From: Candidatus Syntropharchaeum sp.
Lineage (GTDB): Archaea; Halobacteriota; Syntropharchaeia; Alkanophagales; Methanospirareceae
Direction: 5' to 3'
DNA: 15,238 nt
Assembly (NCBI GenBank): GCA_016782355.1
Contig: JADHYP010000010.1
Location: 1-15,238 of the forward strand
Below are positions 6,732 through 13,509 of the stretch, in pieces; within the stretch, counting starts at the first letter, position 1; the number at the start of each line of letters is the position of its first letter. A program made the translations under genes and the position numbers. The notes under the pieces are model-generated. The model made no database searches, was not told the DNA's origin, and worked only from the letters and a program-made list of their open reading frames with translations.

Positions 6732-7763
6732 ATGCTATTTAAACTACCCGATGTAGAAAAAGCACAATCTGCCGGTCTTAAAGCCATCAAAATAAAAAGT
6801 ATTAGCAATGCGGGTTGGAAAGAAAAGGATTTGGAAAATCTTCTGGCTAATAACATCACACAGTTAATTAGGGAAGAGTATCTTATGACGATTGGTCAAG
6901 AAAGGCCCCTCCAGGAAGAACCAGACATCCTTGCTTTAGATAGACAAGGCACGTTATACCTTTTTGAGTTGAAAAGAGACAAGGCAGAGGAGAAAAATCT
7001 TCTTCAAGTATTGAAATATGGCCAAAAATACGGCATTTATGACTATGACAGACTAAATCAACTCTATACTCAATATTGCGGTGATAATAAAAAACATAAT
7101 CTTCAAGAGGAACATAAAAAATATTTTAATCTTGTCGAAAAATTGGATAAATCGAAATTCAATACTAATCAAAATTTTGTCATAATTACTGAGGGACTTG
7201 ATGTTAAAACGCTTCGAGCAATAAAATACTGGAAAGAAATGGGTTTGCCAATTGAAGCTTTGGTTTATCACATATATGAGGTGGGAAAAGAATTTGTTAT
7301 TGACTTTAACCCATATGGCTCCAAAGATGATTTTGCAATGGCAGAGACAAATAATCATGTTGTAAATACAAACTATTCCCGGTGGGAAGATGCCTATAAA
7401 GAAATGATTGACGAAGAGAAAGCATCAGCCTATGGAGATAGAAAAACTGCTGTAGATTCTATTCAAAAGAATGATAGAGTTTTTTTATACCATACAGGCG
7501 TAGGTATTTGTGCTGTAGGCCGAGCCACCCATGAGGTGGAGGAAAAAGATAACAGGGGTATAAAGGGCCATGAACACTATGTTAGATGTTCTTTCGAGTT
7601 CAAAATAAATCCTGTAGAAGATCGTAAGAGGGCGTTGAGTGCTAGGGAGATAAATGACGCCGTAAACATGCAATATTCATTTAGGCAGACGAGATTTAGT
7701 ATAGATGACGAAATTGCTGATGAAATTAGAAAGAGGTTTATTGAAAAACAAAAAATGGAATGA
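6732..7763 (+). CDS. NucS-like endonuclease with C-terminal EVE/PUA-like domain
   Basis: A 343-aa protein. The N-terminal part (about residues 25-190) has the NucS/DUF91 PD-(D/E)XK layout: Glu in KDLENLL (about 35), Asp in EEPDILALD (about 65), then LYLFELKRD giving E79-x-K81, and a following helix with Gln 92 (NLLQVLKYG). The C-terminal part (about 215-330) contains ASAYGDRKTAV, KNDRVFLYH and GVGICAVGRA, the pattern of an EVE/PUA-like fold, a family known to bind modified bases. The protein could therefore be a modification-sensing DNA nuclease acting in defence rather than the mismatch-repair NucS; this is inference. The frame is intact, with its own TATA box and ribosome-binding site, and no partner gene is adjacent. 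Neighbours are a broken PIN toxin and mre11. Confidence 0.75.
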   Translation: MLFKLPDVEKAQSAGLKAIKIKSISNAGWKEKDLENLLANNITQLIREEYLMTIGQERPLQEEPDILALDRQGTLYLFELKRDKAEEKNLLQVLKYGQKYGIYDYDRLNQLYTQYCGDNKKHNLQEEHKKYFNLVEKLDKSKFNTNQNFVIITEGLDVKTLRAIKYWKEMGLPIEALVYHIYEVGKEFVIDFNPYGSKDDFAMAETNNHVVNTNYSRWEDAYKEMIDEEKASAYGDRKTAVDSIQKNDRVFLYHTGVGICAVGRATHEVEEKDNRGIKGHEHYVRCSFEFKINPVEDRKRALSAREINDAVNMQYSFRQTRFSIDDEIADEIRKRFIEKQKME

Positions 7764-7985
7764 AATTGTGGGCATACATTTTTCTTATCCTGGTGGCCGT
7801 CTACCAATTCAAAATCCCAACAAAAAAACATTAACGCCTTCTCTTTATCCCTGCTATCAACTTTTATCCTTCCCTACTTTTTACCTGAAAAAAGCGATGA
7901 AGGTGAAAAGCGAAGGCCATAAATTATGGTATCATAAAAGTGGAGACACTTTCGGAACTACTGATAACCCAACAAAGTGAAGAGA
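7764..7985. other. Non-coding stretch between the NucS-like gene and the mre11 promoter
   Basis: No convincing gene on either strand. A possible frame overlapping the end of the NucS-like gene (7705-7980) has no ribosome-binding site and low-complexity content. A pyrimidine-rich run at about 7836-7885, including several T clusters, may terminate transcription of the upstream gene. Confidence 0.4.
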
Positions 7986-8060
7986 TGATGATGACAATCT
8001 CACATCTTACAGAGTATTTATATATTGTGACCACAAATGCTGACATGATAATGACAATCT
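7986..8060 (+). promoter_or_regulatory. mre11 promoter: TATA box flanked by 15-bp direct repeats
   Basis: TGATGATGACAATCT (7986-8000) and TGATAATGACAATCT (8046-8060) match at 14 of 15 positions and are exactly 60 bp apart. Between them lies a TATA box, tttatatatt (8017-8026), so the second copy falls on the expected transcription start near 8048. This is a typical placement for a repressor or cooperative regulator. Nothing in the window identifies the binding protein. Confidence 0.5.
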
Positions 8061-8085
8061 TTAATAAACTCTCAGGTGGTCTCAA

Positions 8086-8157
8086 ATGTTAGAAGCTATA
8101 GGTGTCTCAGTTGCTACAAACTTAGTAAAGTTTTTGCGAAGCAAAAAAGTTTTATGA
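8086..8157 (+). CDS. Possible 23-aa leader peptide overlapping the mre11 start
   Basis: An ATG at 8086 is preceded by AGGTGGT (8074-8080) at ideal distance and opens a 23-codon frame (MLEAIGVSVATNLVKF...) ending in TGA at 8155-8157. That stop overlaps the mre11 ATG as ATGA. The mre11 start itself has no ribosome-binding site, so translational coupling through this leader would explain how mre11 is translated. The 8131-8147 hairpin lies in its second half. It could also be the leftover 5' end of a lost gene. It resembles nothing I can name. Confidence 0.4.
   Translation: MLEAIGVSVATNLVKFLRSKKVL
8131..8147. repeat. 7-bp hairpin just before the mre11 start
   Basis: TTTTTGC pairs with GCAAAAA around a GAA triloop, ending 6 nt before the mre11 ATG. 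In the mRNA it would sit beside the start codon and could modulate initiation. It resembles the hairpin at 3575-3593. Confidence 0.55.
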
Positions 8158-9296
8158 AGAAAATATTCCACCTCGCGGACACGCACATAGGCTATTCGGC
8201 ATATCGCAGGATAGACGAAGCGACAGGACTGAACCAAAGAGAAGTGGACACCTACGAGACGTTCAAGCAATTTGTAGATTATGCGCTGAAGGAAAGACCA
8301 GATGTGATATTACACGCAGGAGACCTGTTCGATTCCGTGCGCCCAACGAACCGCGCTATTTCTTTCGTGCTCAGCCAGATAATAAGATTAAGCGATGCGG
8401 GAATTCCTTTTGTAGCGATTTCCGGCAATCACGAAACGCCACGATTGAAAGAGACGGGCAGTGTACTCAGCCTGTTTGAGCATATTCCGTGTGTTCACTT
8501 AGTGTATGAAAACAAATACGAACTCATTGAAATTGATGACCTACGTATCCATGCGATTCCTCATTGCGATGATATTGAGGAAGAGAAGAAGAAAATGAGG
8601 TTGAATAACGACAACAATGGATTTAATATCGCACTTCTTCATGCAAGCGTGCTCGGTGCAGGACAACCGGTTTTCATGATGGGCGAATTCAACGAGCAGA
8701 TTGTTAATATTGACGACTTAACGAATTTTGACTACCTTGCGTTGGGGCATTTTCACAGGTGCACGAAAGTGAGAGAAAGCGCTTATTATGCCGGCTCATC
8801 CGAAAGATTCAGCTTTAACGAAGTGAATGACGATAAAGGCTTCTTGGAAGTCAGGTTGAGCGAAGAAGGCGAAAAAGAGGTCGTATTTCACGAGTTAAGA
8901 ACAAGAGAAATGGCGGATTTGGTGCCGATTGTTTGTAGCAGTCTCGACGAGCACGAGATAAAAGGCACTATAAAACATCGCATCCAGGAATGCAATCCCA
9001 AAAATAAAGTAGTGCGGTTAAAAGTGCAGGATATACCCATGCACGTATATCATTCGCTGGATTTTGACGAGCTAAAGCGGCTGACGAAGTCCGCAGTTCA
9101 TTTTGAGATGAAATACGAATTCCTGAGCGATAATGAATTGCTTTCTGCCGAACGTCCCGCTTTTCGTTCTTTACATACCGAGTTCGAGCGCTTTATCCGT
9201 AAATATACGATAGGAGCGCATATAGATAAGGCACGGGTAAAGGAGTTAGGGTTGAAGTATATGCAGGAATGGGAAAGAGATAGTGAAGAAGAGTAG
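8154..9296 (+). CDS. mre11: DNA double-strand-break repair nuclease Mre11
   Basis: Mn-dependent 3'-5' exo/endonuclease that, with Rad50, processes double-strand breaks. The calcineurin-like metallophosphatase motifs are all visible: DTHIG (residues 9-13), GDLFD (56-60), GNHE (91-94), LLHAS (161-165) and GHFH (198-201). A capping region follows from about 280, with a helical Rad50-interaction-like C-terminus. The start at 8154 (MKKIFHLADTHIG) matches the family; an upstream in-frame ATG at 8076 would add 26 residues encoded by the leader and hairpin and is unlikely. The length of 380 aa is normal. Archaeal mre11 usually sits in a cluster with rad50, herA and nurA, but here a tRNA follows and none of them is intact nearby. 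Translation probably depends on the overlapping short leader ORF. Confidence 0.94.
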   Translation: MKKIFHLADTHIGYSAYRRIDEATGLNQREVDTYETFKQFVDYALKERPDVILHAGDLFDSVRPTNRAISFVLSQIIRLSDAGIPFVAISGNHETPRLKETGSVLSLFEHIPCVHLVYENKYELIEIDDLRIHAIPHCDDIEEEKKKMRLNNDNNGFNIALLHASVLGAGQPVFMMGEFNEQIVNIDDLTNFDYLALGHFHRCTKVRESAYYAGSSERFSFNEVNDDKGFLEVRLSEEGEKEVVFHELRTREMADLVPIVCSSLDEHEIKGTIKHRIQECNPKNKVVRLKVQDIPMHVYHSLDFDELKRLTKSAVHFEMKYEFLSDNELLSAERPAFRSLHTEFERFIRKYTIGAHIDKARVKELGLKYMQEWERDSEEE

Positions 9297-9416
9297 TACA
9301 AAATACTAAGCATTGCGAAGGCAAATGCCGTGCTTTTGGTAAGGAGGATAAGATAATAGTGCCTCGTGGAGAAAAAGTTTTTTATGATGAAAGAGAAATG
9401 ATAAAGCAAAGAAAAA

Positions 9417-9489
9417 AGTCCCGTGGTGTAGCGGTCAAGCATACCGGCCTTTGGAGCCTGTGACAGGGGTTCGAATCCTCTCGGGACTA
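9417..9489 (+). tRNA. tRNA-Gln (anticodon UUG)
   Basis: A 73-nt cloverleaf. The 7-bp acceptor stem (AGTCCCG with CGGGACT) is perfect, the T-loop is TTCGAAT and the T-stem AGGGG/CCTCT has one G-U pair. The D-arm GTGT/GCAT has two G-U wobbles and a GG in its loop. The anticodon loop CTTTGGA gives UUG, which reads CAA (and possibly CAG) glutamine codons. The anticodon stem CCGGC/GCCTG has one C-U mismatch at the second pair. There is no intron, and CCA is not encoded. In most archaea this tRNA is first charged with glutamate and then amidated. An AT-rich stretch (ttttttatgatg near 9378) may be its promoter. The last three bases are the antisense of the cgi121 stop codon. Confidence 0.93.
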
Positions 9490-10050
9490 TTTCAGCACGT
9501 CTAACATCGCAACCCTTTCCAACACCAACATCTTCAACTTCTTCTCGCCCACCGCTTTTAGTTCTGCCCCGGTTATGTCGAAGAACTTCTTTAGTTTCTC
9601 TTTTTTAGTCTTATTGTATTCCAATTCCTGTATTGGCTCTTCTTCTATCCCCGTCTTCCTCTTTACTTCCTCAGCAACGACCTCCAAATCCGTTTCTCCC
9701 GCAGCATCAACAATAACGAGTGCAACTTTATTCCCGCCTTCTGACACACCCATCGCCAATGCTCTATCTATCTGCCTTTTTCCCGCCGCATATAGAAGAA
9801 TCTCCAAACTCAAATCGTTCGTTATGTTCCTTCCCCTATCCGCAGCTCGTAATGCCTTTCTCACCGCTGATTTTATATGCCCCTCGCCAGCTATCAGCTC
9901 TGCATCCATGGCTTGTATTGTCACGTCATATTTAAGAGCGATACCTCTCAATAGTGAAAGAAAACCGTCTATATTTGATATGCTGGCTTTACCCGCAATT
10001 ATTTTGCAGTTCAACCTTTTTTCTTGCTTCCGGCTATCAAGTGCTATCAT
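9487..10050 (-). CDS. cgi121: KEOPS complex subunit Cgi121
   Basis: Cgi121 is the tRNA-recruiting subunit of KEOPS, which installs the universal t6A modification at position 37 of ANN-decoding tRNAs; it binds tRNA and the Bud32 kinase subunit. The 187-aa protein contains the family core: a helix with H58 and SAVRKALRAADRG, then TNDLSLEILLYAAGKRQI (about 77-94) and RALAMGV. The first 14 residues are not typical, so the true start may lie slightly downstream. C-terminal residues beyond about 125 are a charged extension. The TAG stop lies within the final CTA of the tRNA-Gln gene, so the two convergent genes overlap by 3 bp. The gene is divergent from glnA. Confidence 0.85.
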   Translation of the reverse strand: MIALDSRKQEKRLNCKIIAGKASISNIDGFLSLLRGIALKYDVTIQAMDAELIAGEGHIKSAVRKALRAADRGRNITNDLSLEILLYAAGKRQIDRALAMGVSEGGNKVALVIVDAAGETDLEVVAEEVKRKTGIEEEPIQELEYNKTKKEKLKKFFDITGAELKAVGEKKLKMLVLERVAMLDVLK

Positions 10051-10093
10051 TTTCTTGCTGGGTTTGATACTCTCTAAAGGTTTGGGAGCAATA

Positions 10094-10102
10094 TTTATAA
10101 AA
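10094..10102. promoter_or_regulatory. TATA-like element between cgi121 and glnA
   Basis: The sequence tttataaaa lies about 45 bp before the cgi121 start on the minus strand. On the plus strand it would leave a leader of about 90 nt for glnA. A second AT-rich candidate for glnA is near 10113-10125. I saw no clear GGAA-N8-TTCC or GGTA-N6-TACC NrpR operator here. Confidence 0.4.
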
Positions 10103-10217
10103 GGAGAAGTTGATTTAAATTATATCTACCGGGGGTGGATTGAAAAAAGCGGAAACACCACCAATAAATTAGGATAACATTTCGCAGATAATATTAAATC
10201 ACGAGGAGGAACACCGG

Positions 10218-11561
10218 ATGGAAAAAAAGGCGAAGGGGAAGACAAAAGAAGAAGTATTTGAAGCGATAGAGAAGCAAGATGTGAAATTCGTCGGACTCTG
10301 GTTCACGGACATCCTGGGTAGTTTGAAGAGCGTTGCTATTTCAGTTAGCGAATTAGAAGCAGCTTTTGACGAGGGAATGGGTTTTGACGGCTCTTCGATA
10401 AAAGGATTTGCAAGGATTGACGAAAGCGACATGCTCGCGAAACCCGACCCCGCCACGTTCCAGATTGTTCCGTGGAGACCGAAGGAGGACGTAGTTGCGA
10501 GGATGTTCTGTGACATTCTACAGCCGGATGGCAGTCATTACGAGGGCGACCCGAGGTATATATTGAAGAGGAACCTGGAGAAGTTGAGGGAAGAATACGA
10601 CTACACGTTCTATGTCGGTCCGGAGCTGGAATACTTCTATTTCCGCGATGATAAGAATCCGGAAGTCCTGGACGAGGGCGGATATTTCGACTTAACGACG
10701 CTGGATGCGGGGAGCGACTTACGAAGAGATACGACGTTAATGCTGGAAGCAATGGGAATAAAAGTGGAATACAGCCACCACGAAGTTTCTCCTTCGCAGC
10801 ACGAGATAGACCTCCGTTATAAAGATGCGCTGACGATGGCAGATAATATGATGACATATCGAATCGTAGTAAAGGAGATAGCACAGCAACACGGATGTTA
10901 TGCCACGTTCATGCCAAAACCCATCCTCGGTGTGAATGGCTCGGGAATGCACGTGCATCAATCGTTATTTAAGGGAGATAGAAACGCATTCTTCGACCCG
11001 AATGACGAATATCATCTGTCTGAAGTGGGTAAGAGGTATATCGCGGGATTGTTAAGACATGCACCTGAGATTACTTCGGTTACCAATCAGTGGATAAATT
11101 CGTATAAACGGTTGGTTCCGGGATATGAAGCACCGGCATACATTACGTGGGCGCGAAGAAACAGGTCTACGCTCGTTCGGGTGCCGATGTATAAGCCGGG
11201 GAAAGAGGAAGCGACACGCGTGGAATACCGCAGTCCCGACCCTGCATGCAATCCTTACTTAGCATTTTCCGTGATGCTTGCTACTGGATTGGCGGGGATA
11301 AAGAACAAGTATGAGTTGCCACCGCCCACGGAAAAGGACGTTTTTCTGATGAGTGACGAGGAAAGGGCGAAGGAAGGAATAAAATCACTGCCCGGTAGTT
11401 TGATTGAGGCGATTGCACTGACAGAGAAGAGCGAATTGATGAGAGAAGCTCTTGGAGAGCACGTTTTCAGGAATTTCATCACTTCAAAGAAGGTGGAGTG
11501 GGACAGGTATCGCGTGAACGTGACGGAATGGGAGTTGAAGGAGTATTTATCGGTGCTGTGA
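10218..11561 (+). CDS. glnA: Glutamine synthetase, type I-alpha
   Basis: Condenses glutamate and ammonia with ATP to glutamine, the main ammonium-assimilation step, as a cytosolic dodecamer. Signatures in order: GFDGSSIKGF (55-64), GPELEYF (134-140), HHEVSPSQHEIDL (metal-binding Glu residues near 189 and 196), NGSGMHVHQSL (240-250), VPGYEAPAY (flap Glu about 304), ARRNRSTLVRVP and TRVEYRSPDPACNPYLAF. At 447 aa it lacks the extra segment and the adenylylation-tyrosine motif of type I-beta enzymes, so it is the alpha form. That form is usually feedback-inhibited and controlled by protein partners; the Arg corresponding to the B. subtilis feedback residue is present in GFARIDESDM. A strong ribosome-binding site, GAGGAGG (10203-10209), precedes the ATG by 8 nt. 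It is divergent from cgi121. Confidence 0.97.
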   Translation: MEKKAKGKTKEEVFEAIEKQDVKFVGLWFTDILGSLKSVAISVSELEAAFDEGMGFDGSSIKGFARIDESDMLAKPDPATFQIVPWRPKEDVVARMFCDILQPDGSHYEGDPRYILKRNLEKLREEYDYTFYVGPELEYFYFRDDKNPEVLDEGGYFDLTTLDAGSDLRRDTTLMLEAMGIKVEYSHHEVSPSQHEIDLRYKDALTMADNMMTYRIVVKEIAQQHGCYATFMPKPILGVNGSGMHVHQSLFKGDRNAFFDPNDEYHLSEVGKRYIAGLLRHAPEITSVTNQWINSYKRLVPGYEAPAYITWARRNRSTLVRVPMYKPGKEEATRVEYRSPDPACNPYLAFSVMLATGLAGIKNKYELPPPTEKDVFLMSDEERAKEGIKSLPGSLIEAIALTEKSELMREALGEHVFRNFITSKKVEWDRYRVNVTEWELKEYLSVL

Positions 11562-11688
11562 AGATTTTTCATAATTGTTATGGAAAGACGTTTTGTAAGT
11601 AAAAATGTGCAAGGTAAATAGGGGGAAGGCGATAAAGATGATGGGGAGAGGAATTTTTGAGGAGGTAGAAGGTTTATCTATAGTAAGT

Positions 11689-11713
11689 ATATCCGACATT
11701 AACTTCGCATATA
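11689..11713. repeat. Operator-like repeat, copy 1
   Basis: Imperfect palindrome with half-sites ATATCCGA and TCGCATAT separated by 8 nt. It matches copy 2 as a 25-bp direct repeat at about 21 positions, offset by 41 bp, or nearly four helical turns. Confidence 0.6.
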
Positions 11714-11729
11714 ATACCAATATGGAGGG

Positions 11730-11754
11730 ATATACGACATTGAGTTCGGATATA
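11730..11754. repeat. Operator-like repeat, copy 2
   Basis: Imperfect palindrome with half-sites ATATACGA and TCGGATAT separated by 8 nt. Its right arm (TCGGATATAC) is the exact inverse complement of the left arm of copy 1 (GTATATCCGA, 11687-11696). It also overlaps TTCGG-ATATA-CCGAA (11745-11759). It ends about 20 bp before a TATA-like box, a position suited to control of the downstream operon. Confidence 0.6.
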
Positions 11755-11816
11755 CCGAAGCTATCGGAAATTCATTTATAAGATGTTTATAGTTTAATGA
11801 TGGATGTAGGATATAT

Positions 11817-11960
11817 ATGTATAAAGATAAACGTCCAATAATAAAGTTAAGTAAAGAATGTTGGGATTGTCTGGATATTTTAAAGGATGTTTCATATGCA
11901 AATGCGTACACTTTTTTCTGGGCGGAGTGCCTGTCTATTTACTATACTATGAAGGATTGA
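11817..11960 (+). CDS. Possible 47-aa protein immediately upstream of hsdM
   Basis: A frame from ATG 11817 to TGA 11958-11960 ends 4 bp before the hsdM ATG. The peptide begins [18 protein letters not shown] and continues with an aromatic- and Cys/Trp-containing helical stretch (residues 20-45), a composition more protein-like than chance AT-rich DNA. A TATA-like box at about 11775-11782 is 38 bp upstream. No good ribosome-binding site precedes it. Its last codons contain the AAGGATT used by hsdM, so it could be a small operon leader or controller. I recognise no family. The longer frame at 11858-12073 in another phase is considered a shadow. Confidence 0.3.
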   Translation: MYKDKRPIIKLSKECWDCLDILKDVSYANAYTFFWAECLSIYYTMKD

Positions 11961-11964
11961 TAAA

Positions 11965-13509
11965 ATGGCAAAGAACGACAATAATAATCAAGAAGAACCT
12001 CTTGAGAAACAATTGTGGAAAGCAGCGGACAAACTCAGAAAGAATATTGACGCCGCTGAATACAAGCATATAGTCCTGGGGTTGATTTTTCTTAGGTACA
12101 TCTCAGATGCATTTGAGGGTTTGTACAGTAGATTGCAGAAAGGGGAGGGTGATTACGCCTGAGCTGACCCGGAAGACAGGGACGAATATAAGGCCGAAAA
12201 TGTCTTTTTTGTTCCTTCAATAGCACGCTGGTCTTATCTGCAAGCAAGAGCAAAACTACCGGAAATCGGTAAAGACGTTGATAGTGCAATGGACGCAATA
12301 GAAAAAGAGAACCCTTCGCTTAGAGGTGTTCTCCCAAAAGTTTATGCAAGAGGCAACCTTGATCCCACAAGTTTGGGTGGATTGATTGACCAGGTGGGTA
12401 ACATTGCCCTTGGTGATGCCAAAACCAGAAGTGCCGATATTCTCGGTCATGTTTTTGAGTACTTCCTTGGCGAGTTTGCCCTGGCAGAAGGCAAAAAGGG
12501 CGGGCAGTTCTACACCCCAAGAAGCGTTGTTCAATTGCTTGTAGAAATGTTAGAGCCCTACAACGGCAGGGTTTTTGATCCCTGCTGTGGTTCCGGCGGG
12601 ATGTTCGTTCATTCCGAAAAATTCGTTGCCGAACACCAGGGAAAGGTGAACGACATTTCCATTTACGGGCAGGAGAGCAACCAGACCACCTGGCGTCTGG
12701 CAAAGATGAACCTTGCCATCAGGAGCATTGACAGTTCACAGGTTAAATGGAACAATGAAGGCTCTTTCTTAAATGACGCTCATAAAGACCTGAAAGCGGA
12801 TTACGTCATCGCCAATCCGCCATTCAACGACAGCGATTGGAGCGGCGATTTGCTCCGCAAAGACGGCAGATGGAAATACGGCGTACCACCAACAGGAAAT
12901 GCCAACTACGCCTGGATACAGCACTTCCTCTATCACTTAAGCCCGAGCGGGCAGACAGGTTTTGTTCTGGCAAAGGGGGCGCTGACCTCCAAATCATCCG
13001 GCGAAGGCGAAATCAGAAAGGAGCTGGTGGAAGCCAGACTGGTTGACTGCATCGTGAACCTTCCACCAAAACTGTTCCTGAATACACAGATTCCAGCCTG
13101 TCTCTGGTTTTTAAGCAGAAACAAAGCCAATGGCAAATACAGGAACAGAATAGATGAAATACTGTTCATTGACGCCCGGAACACGGGGCACCTGATCAAC
13201 CGTAGGACTCGCGAATTTTTCAAAGAAGACATAGAAAAAATTGCACAGACCTATCACAACTGGCGTAATCCAGAAGGAAAATATGAAGACGTGAAGGGAT
13301 TCTGCAATTCCGCCTCCATTGAAAGGGTGAGAGAGCTTGGTTATGTGCTGACACCGGGCAGATATGTTGGCTTACCCGATGAAGAAGACGATTTCGATTT
13401 CAAGGAACGCTTCACCAAGCTGAAAGCCGAGTTTGAAGAACAGTTGAAAGAAGAAGCAGGGCTGAACACCCTCATTGCTGAAAACCTCAAGAAGGTGAAG
13501 CTGGTATGA
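11965..13509 (+). pseudogene. hsdM: Type I restriction-modification methyltransferase subunit HsdM, interrupted by an in-frame TGA
   Basis: HsdM is the N6-adenine methyltransferase subunit of a type I R-M complex with HsdS (and HsdR for cutting). Starting at ATG 11965 (AAGGATT upstream), the HsdM N-terminal helical domain is normal through GEGDYA. TGA follows at 12160-12162 where relatives usually have Gly. The same frame then resumes typical HsdM sequence ([19 protein letters not shown]) and continues to the stop at 13507-13509. The catalytic domain is complete: [14 protein letters not shown]-binding [11 protein letters not shown] and the catalytic NPPF motif. A single GGA-to-TGA change explains the interruption. 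The next in-frame ATG (12289) lacks a ribosome-binding site and would drop the first 108 residues needed for HsdS contact. Other genes here use TGA as stop, so recoding is unlikely. A sequencing error remains possible. Codon usage looks more bacterial than the flanking genes. Confidence 0.88.

Larger units (their letters stand above)
11562..11816. other. Intergenic region upstream of the R-M operon
   Basis: Holds the two palindromic repeats (11689-11713 and 11730-11754), a CCGA/TCGG half-site series and a TATA-like tttataag at about 11775-11782. A 58-codon frame (11605-11781, with an internal ATG at 11638 preceded by GGGGGAAGG) spans the repeats. Its translation has no recognisable features, so I do not call it a gene. 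Confidence 0.4.

Noticed and set aside
7705..7980. 91-codon frame overlapping the end of the NucS-like gene
   Set aside because: It overlaps a well-supported gene in another phase, has no ribosome-binding site and has a composition typical of non-coding AT-rich DNA.
9312..9332. Bulged hairpin gcattgc/gcaaatgc after mre11
   Set aside because: Short stem with a bulge and no T-tract, so weak evidence for a terminator.
9359..9460. A GTG-initiated frame with AAGGAGGA at 9341-9348 that runs into the tRNA gene
   Set aside because: It ends inside the tRNA (about 34 codons), so most of its second half is forced by tRNA sequence. No homology is apparent. It could be a remnant but is not supportable as a gene.
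10134..10162. GGTGG...CCACC inverted repeat upstream of glnA as a nitrogen-regulator operator
   Set aside because: Only 5 bp with a 19-nt spacer, and it does not match the known NrpR-type operator patterns.
11858..12073. 71-codon plus-strand frame across the hsdM start
   Set aside because: Its second half is the hsdM 5' end read in another phase, and it has no ribosome-binding site.
12160..12162. UGA recoded as glycine, tryptophan or selenocysteine in hsdM
   Set aside because: Several other genes here end in TGA (glnA, the NucS-like gene, the DUF1016 gene). I saw no SECIS-like element, and the position is not a selenocysteine site in HsdM.
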